Shown: in pieces, positions 54,037 through 63,190 of the stretch
How the letters are laid out: every line of letters begins with the position of its first letter
How positions within the stretch are numbered: the stretch's first letter is position 1
NCBI RefSeq assembly: GCF_014297575.1
Contig: NZ_CP060412.1
Span: 620,001 to 684,000, forward strand
Length of the DNA stretch: 64,000 bases
DNA from: Dyella telluris
GTDB lineage: Bacteria; Pseudomonadota; Gammaproteobacteria; Xanthomonadales; Rhodanobacteraceae
Direction: 5' to 3'
Notes under the pieces: model-generated
Databases searched by the model: none
Told to the model about the DNA's origin: nothing
Seen by the model: the letters and a program-made list of their open reading frames with translations, nothing else
Made by a program: the position numbers and the translations under genes

Positions 54037-55425
54037 ATGCAGAACCCCAGCACGCCCTCGCCCGTAAGCGACCACGCCTTCCATCGCTCCATCGGCCTGT
54101 TCTCGGGCACGGCGATCAACATGACCCAGATGTGCGGCATCGGGCCGTTCATCACCATTCCCATCATGGTGGCCGCCATGGGCGGGCCGCAGGCGGTCAT
54201 CGGCTGGATCGCCGGCGCCATCCTGGCCATGGCCGATGGCCTGGTGTGGGCCGAACTGGGCGCGGCCATGCCGGGTTCCGGCGGCACTTATGTGTACCTG
54301 CGCGAGGCGTTCCAGTACCGCACCGGCAAGCTCATGCCGTTCCTGTTCATCTGGACGATGCTGCTGGCGATTCCGCTGCTAATGTCCACCGGCATCATCG
54401 GCATGGTGGAGTACCTGCAGTTCTTCTTCCCCAACCTGGGCTGGTGGCCGGTGCACCTGATCGGCCTGGCCTCCACGGCCGTGGTCACGTGGATGCTTTA
54501 CCGCCGCATCGAATCGGTACGCTCGATAACCATCGGGCTGTGGATCATCATGCTGGTCTCGGTGATCGGCGTGGCGGCAGCCGGCTTCTCGCACTTCCAC
54601 GCCGAGTTTGCCTTTGCCTATCCCGCGGATACCTTCGGCGGTCATTTCTTCGTGGGGCTCGGCGCCGGCCTGATCATCGGCATCTACGACTATCTCGGCT
54701 ACAACACCACCGCCTACATCGGTGACGAACTGCGCGACCCGGGTCGCACCATGCCCGGCTCCATCATTGTCTCTGTCATCGCCATGATGGTGGTCTACCT
54801 GCTGCTCAACATCAGCGTGCTCGGCGTGGCGCCGTGGCAGGAAATCGCACAGTCCAAGTCGGTGGCGTCACTGGTGGTGGAGCGAAGCTGGGGCCATCTG
54901 GCCGCCGCGGTGATGACGGTGCTGATCATCGTCACCGCGTTCGCCTCGGTGTTCACCGGCCTGCTGGGCGGTTCGCGCGTACCCTTCCAGGCCGCGCAGG
55001 ACAAGGTGTTCCTGTCCGTGTTCAGCCGCCTGCACACCAGGCACGGCTTCCCGCACGTGGCCCTGCTCACCATGGGCGTGGTCACCGCGATCGGTACGTT
55101 CTTCGACCTTACCGAAGTGATCAACATGCTGCTGGCTGCCACCATCATCGTGCAATCCATCGCACAGATCGCCGCACTGGTGGTGCTGCGCCGACGCCAG
55201 CCGAACCTGCCGCGACCGTACAAACAATGGCTTTACCCGGTGCCGTGCATCGTCGCGCTGGTCGGCTGGATCTATGTGTACGTATCAGCCTCCACCTTGT
55301 CGCTGGTCCTGTCCGGCCTGTGGATCGTCGCCGGTCTGGTGGTGTTTGCCATCTGGGCCCGCGTGAACCAGTCCTGGCCGTTTGCGCCCGTGGAAGTACG
55401 CGAAACCTATCTTGGGAAACAGTAA
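54037..55425 (+). CDS. APC superfamily permease
   Basis: A 462-aa inner-membrane transporter with about twelve hydrophobic segments. The amino acid-polyamine-cation family start is GLFSGTAINMTQMCGIGPFI with MPGSGGTYVYLREAF, followed by YDYLGYNTTAYIGDELRDPGR and GGSRVPFQAAQDKVFLSVF. Typical substrates are amino acids or polyamines. Here it lies between a glycan TonB receptor and a GH2 gene, ending 4 bp before the latter. Uptake of an amino sugar, or of amino acids from glycopeptides, is therefore possible (inference). AAGG precedes the ATG. Confidence 0.88.
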   Translation: MQNPSTPSPVSDHAFHRSIGLFSGTAINMTQMCGIGPFITIPIMVAAMGGPQAVIGWIAGAILAMADGLVWAELGAAMPGSGGTYVYLREAFQYRTGKLMPFLFIWTMLLAIPLLMSTGIIGMVEYLQFFFPNLGWWPVHLIGLASTAVVTWMLYRRIESVRSITIGLWIIMLVSVIGVAAAGFSHFHAEFAFAYPADTFGGHFFVGLGAGLIIGIYDYLGYNTTAYIGDELRDPGRTMPGSIIVSVIAMMVVYLLLNISVLGVAPWQEIAQSKSVASLVVERSWGHLAAAVMTVLIIVTAFASVFTGLLGGSRVPFQAAQDKVFLSVFSRLHTRHGFPHVALLTMGVVTAIGTFFDLTEVINMLLAATIIVQSIAQIAALVVLRRRQPNLPRPYKQWLYPVPCIVALVGWIYVYVSASTLSLVLSGLWIVAGLVVFAIWARVNQSWPFAPVEVRETYLGKQ

Positions 55426-55429
55426 CGCC

Positions 55430-58141
55430 ATGCACACTCCTGCCAGACACGCGCTAGGGATGATGGTCGCGATGACGTTGTCCGCCACGCCGGCCGTCCA
55501 TGCCCAGGTGGCCTACGCGCCCACACAGGTCGCCGCCGACGCCGGCACCACCACCGCCATCGGTCACTGGCAGATCCAGGACAGCGCCAAGGCGCAGCAA
55601 GGTGGTGCCGATATCTCCGCCACGGGTTACCCCACCGAAGGCTGGTACCCGGTGAGCGGACGCGCCACCGTGATGGCCGGCCTGCTGGAGAACAAGACGT
55701 TCAAGAACGACGTGTTCTACGGCGACAACCTGCGCGCCGTGCAGGTGCCGGAGGCCAGCGGCAATCTCTTCGTGGTGCCCTGGTGGTATCGCACCGAGAT
55801 CACCCTGCCCCAGAGTGAGGCCGCACGCCACACACTGCTGCGTACCAACGGCCTGATCGCAAGCGCCGACCTGTGGGTGAACGGCCATCAGGTGGCCGAC
55901 CACACCGAGATCGCCGGTGCTTATCCCGTGCACGAGTTCGATGTCACGCACTGGGTACATGCGGGCGCCAACGTGCTCGCGTTGCGCGTGCATCCGGGCG
56001 ACCCACGACAGAGCCTGTCGATCGGATGGGTAGACTGGAACCCCACGCCGCCGGACAACAACATGGGTCCGTGGCGCGGCGTGGATGTCGTGCAGACCGG
56101 ACCGGTCGCGCTGAGCTTTCCTCATGTGCAACCGACGTTGTCGCTGCCTGACCTGGCGCGCGCCACACTGGACGTAAAAGTCACCGCGAAGAACCTGGAC
56201 AGCGTGGCGCACGACGCCACCATCACCGGCACGGTGGCCGGCGTACCGCTGCAACAGACCGTGCACCTCGCGCCCGGCCAGACGCAGGTCGTCGCTTTCT
56301 CGCCGAAAACCACGCCGGGCCTCGCACTGGATCATCCGAAAGTCTGGTGGCCCGTCGGCATGGGTGAGCATCCGCTGTACCAACTCGAGCTGGCGGCAGC
56401 CGTCGATGGCGCAACCTCGGATCGAGCCACCACCAGCTTCGGCATCCGCAGCGTCAGTTCGCACCTCACCAGGCAGGGCTATCGCCAGTTCGTCGTCAAC
56501 GGCAAGCCGCTGCTGATCCGCGGTGCGGGCTGGGCACCGGACATGTTCCTGCGCGACGATCCGGCCCGCATGGAGGCCGAGTTCAGCTACGTGCTCAATC
56601 TTGGCCTCAACACCATCCGCAGCGAAGGCAAGCTGGAAAACCAGCGCTTCTATGACCTGGCCGACCGCTACGGCGTGATGATCCTGGCGGGCTGGGAGTG
56701 CTGCGACAAATGGGAGTCCGCCGCCAAGACCGGTGGCTCGCCGTGGACCGATGCCGACCGGAAGGTCGCCGAAGATTCCATGGCCACCGAAGCGCGCCTG
56801 CTGCGCAACCACCCTTCCGTGATCGGCTTCCTGATCGGCAGCGACAACGCCCCTCCCCCGCCCATCGCCAAGATGTACGTCGACACGCTGCACGCGGCGG
56901 ACTGGTCCTTGCCCATCATTTCGGCGGCGGTGCCGCAGGGTACGGCCGAAACGGGCCCGTCCGGTCTGAAGATGGCCGGCCCGTACGACTGGATTCCGCC
57001 CTCCTACTGGTACGCCGACAAGTTGGGCGGCGCCTTCGGCTTCGACTCCGAAGTGAGCGCGGGCGCTGACATTCCGCGCCTTGAGGACGTACAGCACATG
57101 CTGTCGCCGCAGGAGCAGGAAGCGCTGTGGAAATACCCGGAGCAGCGGCAGTACCACGCCTCGGCGGACTGGTCGACCTTCGCCGTGCTTACGCCCTTCA
57201 GCAACGCGCTTGCCCAGCGCTACGGCGCACCCACCAGCCTGGCCGACTACGTAGCCAAGGCCCAGCTGGACAACTACGACAACGTGCGCGCGCAGTTCGA
57301 GGCATTCAGCGCGCGCATGGACGCCGCCAAGCCGGCCACCGGCGTGATCTACTGGATGCTCAACAACGCGTGGCCCTCGCTGCACTGGCACCTGTACGAC
57401 TACTACATGAATCCGGCCGGCGCCTACTTCGGCGCAAAGAAAGCCAACGAGCCGGTGCACATCCAGTACGCGTACGACACCAAGGGCATCGTGCTGGTGA
57501 ACCACACGCTGGACGATGCCTATGGCCTGCAGGCGCACATCCGCGTGCGCAACCTGGATGGCAGCGTGCGCTACGAAAAGCAGCTGCAGGGCATTGAGCT
57601 GGCCGGCAACCACACGAAACAACTGTCCACGCTGCCGGCCGTCAACGGCCTGTCATCCACCTACTTCGTCGAGCTTGACCTTGCCTCCACCGATGGCAAG
57701 CCGGTCAGCCGCAACGTGTACTGGCTATCCACCAAGGCCGACGTGCTCGACTGGCCGAACTCCAACTGGTACCTCACGCCACTCACGCAGTACGGTGATC
57801 TGACTGCACTGAAGTCCTTGCCCCCCGCGACCAGCGAGGTACATGCCAGCACACACCACGACGGCAATGACAACGTCACCACCGTCACGTTGTCGGTGCC
57901 CGCAGCATCGCCCGCCGTGGCGCTGTTCCAGCATGTCTCGATCAAGCGCAGCGCCGGAGGCGAGCTTGCGCTGCCCCTGACGTGGACTGACAATGACGTC
58001 ACGCTCTGGCCCGGTGAGTCGATCACGCTGACCGCGCGCTATGCATCGCAGGGAACAGCCGAGCCTGTCATCGAAGTGAGTGGATGGAACGTTCAGGCCC
58101 GAAGCGTTCCGGCCGCCGTCACGCAGGGTGAAAATCATTGA
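55430..58141 (+). CDS. GH2 enzyme, exo-beta-D-glucosaminidase-like
   Basis: A 903-aa exported protein: signal peptide (ends VHAQ), jelly-roll (about 30-220), Ig-like domain (about 225-340), TIM barrel (about 345-600), and two C-terminal beta domains. The acid/base position is Asp472 in LIGSDNAPPP instead of the usual Asn-Glu, and the nucleophile is Glu541 in FGFDSEVSAG. This Asp/Glu pair and spacing match the exo-chitosanase subfamily of GH2 (CsxA: Asp469, Glu541), which releases glucosamine from chitosan. The plant-type endo-beta-mannosidase of the same subfamily is an alternative. It is in one operon with the permease and the LacI gene. Confidence 0.88.
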   Translation: MHTPARHALGMMVAMTLSATPAVHAQVAYAPTQVAADAGTTTAIGHWQIQDSAKAQQGGADISATGYPTEGWYPVSGRATVMAGLLENKTFKNDVFYGDNLRAVQVPEASGNLFVVPWWYRTEITLPQSEAARHTLLRTNGLIASADLWVNGHQVADHTEIAGAYPVHEFDVTHWVHAGANVLALRVHPGDPRQSLSIGWVDWNPTPPDNNMGPWRGVDVVQTGPVALSFPHVQPTLSLPDLARATLDVKVTAKNLDSVAHDATITGTVAGVPLQQTVHLAPGQTQVVAFSPKTTPGLALDHPKVWWPVGMGEHPLYQLELAAAVDGATSDRATTSFGIRSVSSHLTRQGYRQFVVNGKPLLIRGAGWAPDMFLRDDPARMEAEFSYVLNLGLNTIRSEGKLENQRFYDLADRYGVMILAGWECCDKWESAAKTGGSPWTDADRKVAEDSMATEARLLRNHPSVIGFLIGSDNAPPPPIAKMYVDTLHAADWSLPIISAAVPQGTAETGPSGLKMAGPYDWIPPSYWYADKLGGAFGFDSEVSAGADIPRLEDVQHMLSPQEQEALWKYPEQRQYHASADWSTFAVLTPFSNALAQRYGAPTSLADYVAKAQLDNYDNVRAQFEAFSARMDAAKPATGVIYWMLNNAWPSLHWHLYDYYMNPAGAYFGAKKANEPVHIQYAYDTKGIVLVNHTLDDAYGLQAHIRVRNLDGSVRYEKQLQGIELAGNHTKQLSTLPAVNGLSSTYFVELDLASTDGKPVSRNVYWLSTKADVLDWPNSNWYLTPLTQYGDLTALKSLPPATSEVHASTHHDGNDNVTTVTLSVPAASPAVALFQHVSIKRSAGGELALPLTWTDNDVTLWPGESITLTARYASQGTAEPVIEVSGWNVQARSVPAAVTQGENH

Positions 58142-58157
58142 AGACGCAAAGGCTTCC

Positions 58158-59165
58158 ATGTCGCGTGTGACCATCAACGATGTCGCCCGTGCATCGGACA
58201 CCTCGAAGAAGACGGTGTCGCGCGTGCTCAACAACGAGCCGAACGTGCGCGACTCGGTCCGGCAGCGCGTGCTGGCGGCCGTGGCGGAGCTCAACTACCG
58301 GCCGCTGACGTCGGCACGCAGCCTGGCGACCAATCGTTCGTTCTCCATCGGGCTGCTCTACGACAACCTGTCACCCAGCTACATCATGGAAGTGCAGGCC
58401 GGTGTGCTGGAGGCCTGCGAGGCCAAGCAGTACGGCATGATGGTGCAGCCGCTGGTGTCGACTGCGCCGGACTTCGTGGAGCGCGTGGAAGGCATTCTGC
58501 TCAGGCACCAGCCCGATGGGCTGATCCTGACGCCGCCCATCACCGACCACGCCAAGCTGCTCAGCCACCTGCGCAAGATCGACCTGCCGTTTGCCTCCAT
58601 TGCCCCGCGCCAGCCCAAGGGCTGCATCGGCGTGATGCTGCGCGAGCGCGAGGCCGCGGCGGCGATGGTGGCGCACCTGGTATCGCTGGGTCATCGTCGC
58701 ATTGCCCATATCCTTGGCGACCCCAAGCACGGCGCTGGCATCTGGCGCCTGGCCGGCTATCGCGATGGCCTGGAGCGCGCGGGCCTGAAGGAAAACCCGG
58801 CGTACATGGTGCAGGGCCAGTTCTCGTTCGAATCCGGCGTGGCGGCTGCACGCCGGCTGCTCGCGCTGAAGAACCGCCCTTCCGCCATCTTCGCGGCCGA
58901 CGATGACATGGCCGTGGGCGCCATCTGGGCAGCGGCCGAGGCCGGCGTGTCCGTACCGGGCGAGATCTCCATCTGCGGCTTCGACGACACCACCATCGCC
59001 ACGCAGGTGTGGCCGCCGCTCACCACCGTGCACCAGCCCGTGCGCGACATGGGCAAGCGCGCCACCGAAGAATTGCTGCTGCGCGTGCTGGGCAAGGGCG
59101 AAGCCCGCATGGTCGAGGTGGCCTACGAAATGCGCATGCGCGCATCGACCGCACCCGCCCCCTGA
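58158..59165 (+). CDS. LacI-family transcriptional regulator
   Basis: A 335-aa repressor. The helix-turn-helix and hinge are in VTINDVARASDTSKKTVSRV and LNYRPLTSARSLAT (about residues 3-60), followed by a periplasmic-binding-protein-like sugar-sensing domain (SIGLLYDN, GLILTPPITD, ISICGFDDTTIATQVWPPLT). It starts 16 bp after the GH2 stop with AAAGG upstream, so it is co-transcribed with the hydrolase. It probably regulates this locus through CG-centred palindromes such as 47026-47041. Confidence 0.93.
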   Translation: MSRVTINDVARASDTSKKTVSRVLNNEPNVRDSVRQRVLAAVAELNYRPLTSARSLATNRSFSIGLLYDNLSPSYIMEVQAGVLEACEAKQYGMMVQPLVSTAPDFVERVEGILLRHQPDGLILTPPITDHAKLLSHLRKIDLPFASIAPRQPKGCIGVMLREREAAAAMVAHLVSLGHRRIAHILGDPKHGAGIWRLAGYRDGLERAGLKENPAYMVQGQFSFESGVAAARRLLALKNRPSAIFAADDDMAVGAIWAAAEAGVSVPGEISICGFDDTTIATQVWPPLTTVHQPVRDMGKRATEELLLRVLGKGEARMVEVAYEMRMRASTAPAP

Positions 59166-59212
59166 CGCGCACGCTATCCTGCGAACCAGCCACCGATCGA
59201 AAGGATCCGTCC

Positions 59213-60058
59213 ATGCCCGCCACGCCTGACGCCAGCCCCGCGACACGGAAGTACCACTTCATTTCAGGGCTGCCGCGCTCGGGCACCACGCTGCTGGCAG
59301 CCATCCTCAACCAGAACCCGCGTTTCCGCGCCGGCATGACCAGCCCGCTGGCCGACATCATGGGCCTGGTGATGGCCGAGGCCAGCAGCAAGAACGACTT
59401 CTCCTTCGACGTATCCGACGAACAACGCGTGGCGCTGTTGCGCGGCCTGGTCGAGAACTTCTACTCCGTGCAGAACGATGCCGGCGTGGTGTTCGACACC
59501 AGCCGGCTGTGGTGCAGCCGCATGCAACTGCTCAACACCCTGTTCCCGGGCGTGAAGGTCATTGCCTGCGTGCGCCAGCTGGCCTGGGTGCTGGACAGCA
59601 TGGAGCGGCTCGTACAGCGGCAGCCGGTGAGCGTGAGCAAGGTGTTCCGCTTCGACACCAACACCACCGTGTACTCACGTGTGGAGGCGCTGACCGATCC
59701 ACGCGGCATGGTGGGCTTTGCCTACCAGGCCACCAAGGAGGCGTTCTACGGCCAGTTCGCGCAGAAGCACCTGCTGATGCTGACCTACGAAAGCCTGGTG
59801 GCCGACCCAGCCGCCGCCATGCGCGCCGTGTATCGCTTCCTCGACGAGCCCTGGTTCGAGCACGACTTCGACCATATCCAATACAACGCGGACGAATTCG
59901 ATGCGCGTGTCGGCATGCCCGGCCTGCACTCCGTACGACCGAAAGTGCAGTCCATCGAACGCCAGCCCGTGCTGCCTCGCGAGGTGTTCGGGCGCTTTGC
60001 CAACGAAGCGTTCTGGGCCGACCCGAAGAACAACGTCAACCAGGTGCCCATCGTCTGA
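59213..60058 (+). CDS. Sulfotransferase family protein
   Basis: A 281-aa PAPS-dependent sulfotransferase-like protein. The 5'-phosphosulfate-binding loop is FISGLPRSGTTLLAAIL (Arg22 to Thr26), and KVIACVRQLAWVLDSMERL corresponds to the 3'-phosphate-binding segment. AAAGGA precedes the ATG. It is the last gene before the terminator at 60083. Sulfotransferase-like genes are often found beside carbohydrate TonB receptors; whether this one modifies a glycan, a lipid or a protein is unknown. Confidence 0.85.
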   Translation: MPATPDASPATRKYHFISGLPRSGTTLLAAILNQNPRFRAGMTSPLADIMGLVMAEASSKNDFSFDVSDEQRVALLRGLVENFYSVQNDAGVVFDTSRLWCSRMQLLNTLFPGVKVIACVRQLAWVLDSMERLVQRQPVSVSKVFRFDTNTTVYSRVEALTDPRGMVGFAYQATKEAFYGQFAQKHLLMLTYESLVADPAAAMRAVYRFLDEPWFEHDFDHIQYNADEFDARVGMPGLHSVRPKVQSIERQPVLPREVFGRFANEAFWADPKNNVNQVPIV

Positions 60059-60082
60059 AGGGCCCGCATCGTCGCAAAGGAC

Positions 60083-60109
60083 AAAGGCCGCTTTCGCGGC
60101 CTTTTTTTC
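60083..60109 (+). terminator. Rho-independent terminator of the glycan locus
   Basis: Stem AAAGGCCGC / GCGGCCTTT with TTTC loop, followed by TTTT, 24 bp after the sulfotransferase stop. The best-formed terminator in the window. It may also act on the convergent bluB transcript. Confidence 0.9.
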
Positions 60110-60125
60110 TGTCGGTCGATTTTCC

Positions 60126-60788
60126 CTACGTGGGAGAGGAAGCCTCTTCCTCGTGGCGCCAGCCATTCTCGAACACCAGCGCATCCAGCGACTGCCGCGT
60201 GGCCCACTTCTCCTGCTGCAGCATGGGCTCGCTGTAGAACTCGTCGACATGACCCAGGCACAGCACGGCCACCGGGCGGGCACCTGACGGCAGGCCCAGC
60301 AACTTGCCGAGCTGGTCGGGATTGAACAGCGACACCCAACCCATGCCGATGCCTTCCGCACGGGCCGCCAGCCACATGTTCTGAATAGCGCACGCGACCG
60401 AGGCCAGATCCATCTCGGGCATGGTGCGGCGACCGAATACGTGCTCCTCGCGTCGATCCATCAAGGCGGCCACCAGCACCTCGCCGCATTCCCGCACGCC
60501 CTCCACTTTCAAGCGCATGAACTCGCTGCCGCGTTCACCGAGCGCCTCGGCGGTCAGCTGTCGCTCCTCGTCGACCAGGGTGACGATCTGCTGACGCAGC
60601 GCCGGTTCGGTGATGCGGATGAAACGCCATGGCTGCATGAAGCCGACACTTGGCCCCAGATGCGCCGCCCGTAGCAAGCGCTCGAGCAGCGCAGGCTCCA
60701 GCGGCTCGGGCAGGAAATGCCGCATATCGCGACGCTGTTCGATAACGCGATAAATGGCCGCGATATCGGTGTCGTTGTAACGTCTCAT
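60126..60788 (-). CDS. bluB: 5,6-dimethylbenzimidazole synthase BluB
   Basis: A 220-aa nitroreductase-fold protein with the BluB signature RRDMRHFLPEPLEP...LRAAHLGPSVGFMQPWRFI and IGMGWVSLFNPDQL. BluB fragments reduced FMN with O2 to make the lower ligand of cobalamin. No other cobalamin gene is in the window. The start is uncertain: ATG 60788 or GTG 60821; neither has a strong ribosome binding site. It is convergent with the sulfotransferase gene. Confidence 0.88.
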   Translation of the reverse strand: MRRYNDTDIAAIYRVIEQRRDMRHFLPEPLEPALLERLLRAAHLGPSVGFMQPWRFIRITEPALRQQIVTLVDEERQLTAEALGERGSEFMRLKVEGVRECGEVLVAALMDRREEHVFGRRTMPEMDLASVACAIQNMWLAARAEGIGMGWVSLFNPDQLGKLLGLPSGARPVAVLCLGHVDEFYSEPMLQQEKWATRQSLDALVFENGWRHEEEASSPT

Positions 60789-60878
60789 GAGGGCGAAGCT
60801 TCGAAGGATGGCTGGCGTCACCGACGAGGCTAACAGACGAAGCTTTCGAGCGGATGTTTCGAAGCCTCAGCACACGTC

Positions 60879-60998
60879 GTAGCCCGGATGAAGCCAACGG
60901 CGGAATCCGGGACCGCGACTTGCCGTGCGCACGGGGTATGGCAATTCACCCGCCCCTGACCCCACCCCGGATTCTCGCTGCGCTTCATCCGGGCTACG
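60879..60998. repeat. REP pair (inverted)
   Basis: Left arm GTAGCCCGGATGAAGCCAAC...CGGAATCCGGG and inverted right arm CCCGGATTCTCGCTGCGCTT...CATCCGGGCTAC around a ~54-bp spacer. It lies in the 228-bp gap between bluB and the DUF3455 gene. Confidence 0.9.
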
Positions 60999-61016
60999 TG
61001 TGATTTCTTGCGACGG

Positions 61017-61547
61017 TCAGTTTGATTTGACGTAGAACACGTAAGTCGCCGTATACGGCACGCCGACCTTGGTGCCCTCCCGCGTGGGCGCTGATGCCGG
61101 CGCCACGCCGCCCTTGGTTTCCACGCGCTGCACGTAAACGACCTTGCTCAAGATGCCCGGCGTGGCATCGGGGCTGACCTTGATCAGCAACCACGGAATA
61201 TCCGCGCTCGCCTGCCTGGCCGGCACCGTGGCAACCGGCGCCTCCTTGTCGCGAACCACCTTGCTGCCATCGGCCGCCTCCCAGGACGGGCCGGCGTAGT
61301 GATGGATCACCCCGCTCGCGCTGCGCAACTCCGCCAGCGGCGCTTCAAATGTCCACTTCGGCGCGGAGCCGGTTTCCGCCGTGCTCGTATAGATCTGCAC
61401 ACCGGTGGCCTTGGCCGTGAACGCCACCTTGTAACCCGCCGGCGGCTGCAACGTGGCGGGTGTCGCGTCCTGCGCGTGCGATGCGGCGATACCGGCAAGA
61501 AAGCATGTGGCGGCGACCCGCTTTCCGAATGTCGATGTTAGGTTCAT
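61017..61547 (-). CDS. Exported DUF3455 domain protein
   Basis: A 176-aa protein with signal peptide (ends GIAASHA). It matches DUF3455 through LQPPAGYKVAFTAKATGVQIYT (split by convention), PKWTFEAPLAELRSASGVI, HYAGPSWEAADGSKVV, PWLLIKVSP and YVQRVETKGGVAP. The family is found in bacteria and fungi and has unknown function. The start is at 61547; the longer frame has no signal peptide. Confidence 0.82.
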   Translation of the reverse strand: MNLTSTFGKRVAATCFLAGIAASHAQDATPATLQPPAGYKVAFTAKATGVQIYTSTAETGSAPKWTFEAPLAELRSASGVIHHYAGPSWEAADGSKVVRDKEAPVATVPARQASADIPWLLIKVSPDATPGILSKVVYVQRVETKGGVAPASAPTREGTKVGVPYTATYVFYVKSN

Positions 61548-61704
61548 GGGTTTTCCCGTTGGATTCGAACGTTCACTGGTCCATGGCGTGCGTCTGCTTT
61601 GGATCGAAGATGGACGTGCAAGTCGGTGTCCTTCACCCATACATACCCACAATGGATGCCCAATGACATAGCTCGCGTGTCTAAGAGCGCCCTGCTTCGC
61701 CGGC

Positions 61705-62955
61705 TTAGCCTTCCAGATGGCGACGTCTGGATTGCGCCAGCCGACTCACACCGTGAATGGCAAGCGCCAACACCACCAGCACTGCACCCAATCCAGCAAC
61801 GGGTATCCAGCCACCGCGTTGCCAGGCGATCACAGCACCCCATGCACCGAACGCGCCACCGACAAACATGCCACCCATGAACACCGTATTGACCCGACTG
61901 CGCGCTTCCGGGCGCAACGCATAGATCACATGCTGGTTGCTGACCAACGCAATCTGCTCACCAAAATCCAGAAGGATGACGCCGACGATCAACCCAGCCA
62001 CGCTCGGCCACCCTGCAAACACCAACCACGATAACAACATCACGACAGCACCAAGGCCGATGATCAGGTGCGGCCCCTTGCGATCAGCCACCCTGCCTGC
62101 CAAGGGCGCCGCAAGCACACCAATGGCTCCCAGGATGCCAAAAGCACCGGCCGCCTCTGCACCGAGGTGAAAGTGGGCCTCCAGCCTCAGGGCCAGAATG
62201 CTCCAGAACGCAATGAACGAACCGAACAGCAAGGCTTGAATGGTCGTCGCTCGCACGAGCGCCGGTTCTTGCGCCAGGAGCGTACCCAGTGAACGCATCA
62301 GCGTGGCGTAGGTTTCCGTGGTGCTGGCTGCGCGACTGGGCAGCGTTGCCCACAGAAGGCCTGCTGCCGCGGCCGAGAGCAGCGCGCCGCACCAGTAGGC
62401 CGCACGCCACCCGAATTGCTCTCCGATGTACCCGCCAAAAGCCCGACTGAAGAGAATCCCGCACAGCAAGCCGGCCATGACTCTTCCAACGACGCGTCCT
62501 CGTTGTTCAGGGTTGGCGAGTTCTGCTGCAAACGGCACGATCTGCTGCGCAACGGAGGCGGTGATGCCGACGAGTGCCGAAGCGACAACCAGGACAAGGG
62601 CATTGGGTGACAGAGCAAGAAGCACCAGCGCCAGCACCAGACACAACGTCTGCGCAATGATCAGCGGCCGGCGCGCGATGCGGTCGCCAAGCGGAATAAC
62701 GCAGACCAGGCCTCCGGCATATCCAAGCTGGGTGATGGTGGGAACCCAGTCAACGATGCCGGCCTGACCGTCAAACGCGCTCTGCAACAAACCTAACAGC
62801 GGCTGGTTGTAATAGATGTTCGCCACGCAGACACCACAGGATGCCGCCATGGCTAAAGTCAGTACCGGCCCGATCGATGGGGCGGGAGCCGACGCCGGGG
62901 TACTCGCCTTTCCAGGACGGCCCGCAGACTCCAGAGAAGCATTCTGTTCGCTCAT
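61705..62955 (-). CDS. Major facilitator superfamily transporter
   Basis: A 416-aa protein with twelve hydrophobic segments. The first helix block VANIYYNQPLLGLLQ and the A-like motif GDRIARRPLIIAQ are typical of drug-efflux-type MFS permeases, and VADRKGPHLIIGLG marks the second half. The substrate is unknown. It is a single gene on the minus strand. Confidence 0.88.
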   Translation of the reverse strand: MSEQNASLESAGRPGKASTPASAPAPSIGPVLTLAMAASCGVCVANIYYNQPLLGLLQSAFDGQAGIVDWVPTITQLGYAGGLVCVIPLGDRIARRPLIIAQTLCLVLALVLLALSPNALVLVVASALVGITASVAQQIVPFAAELANPEQRGRVVGRVMAGLLCGILFSRAFGGYIGEQFGWRAAYWCGALLSAAAAGLLWATLPSRAASTTETYATLMRSLGTLLAQEPALVRATTIQALLFGSFIAFWSILALRLEAHFHLGAEAAGAFGILGAIGVLAAPLAGRVADRKGPHLIIGLGAVVMLLSWLVFAGWPSVAGLIVGVILLDFGEQIALVSNQHVIYALRPEARSRVNTVFMGGMFVGGAFGAWGAVIAWQRGGWIPVAGLGAVLVVLALAIHGVSRLAQSRRRHLEG

Positions 62956-63055
62956 GCCGCACCCCGGATCGAGATGACTGGAAGCGGTGAATCAACAGGC
63001 GGTCGCTTTGCCGCACGGTGCCGACATGGTCCATCGGATCGACCGGCAAGTCCAA

Positions 63056-63190
63056 CGCCTGCGGAAACCAGGAGTGACCATGCGCATCATCGCCATCTCC
63101 CAGCTGAGTGCTCCTTGACGCTTATGCCCGCGTCAGGTCGAAAGCAGGCATCCGCGTTGGGCTCACTTTGCTAACGGACTTTCCCCGAGG
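63056..63190. other. Intergenic DNA between the MFS gene and the REP array
   Basis: No gene is seen. It contains a copy of the GGTCGAAAGCAGGCATCCGC repeat at 63139-63158. Confidence 0.5.
63139..63158. repeat. Dispersed repeat GGTCGAAAGCAGGCATCCGC
   Basis: It matches the copy at 36571-36590 in 19 of 20 positions. Confidence 0.45.
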
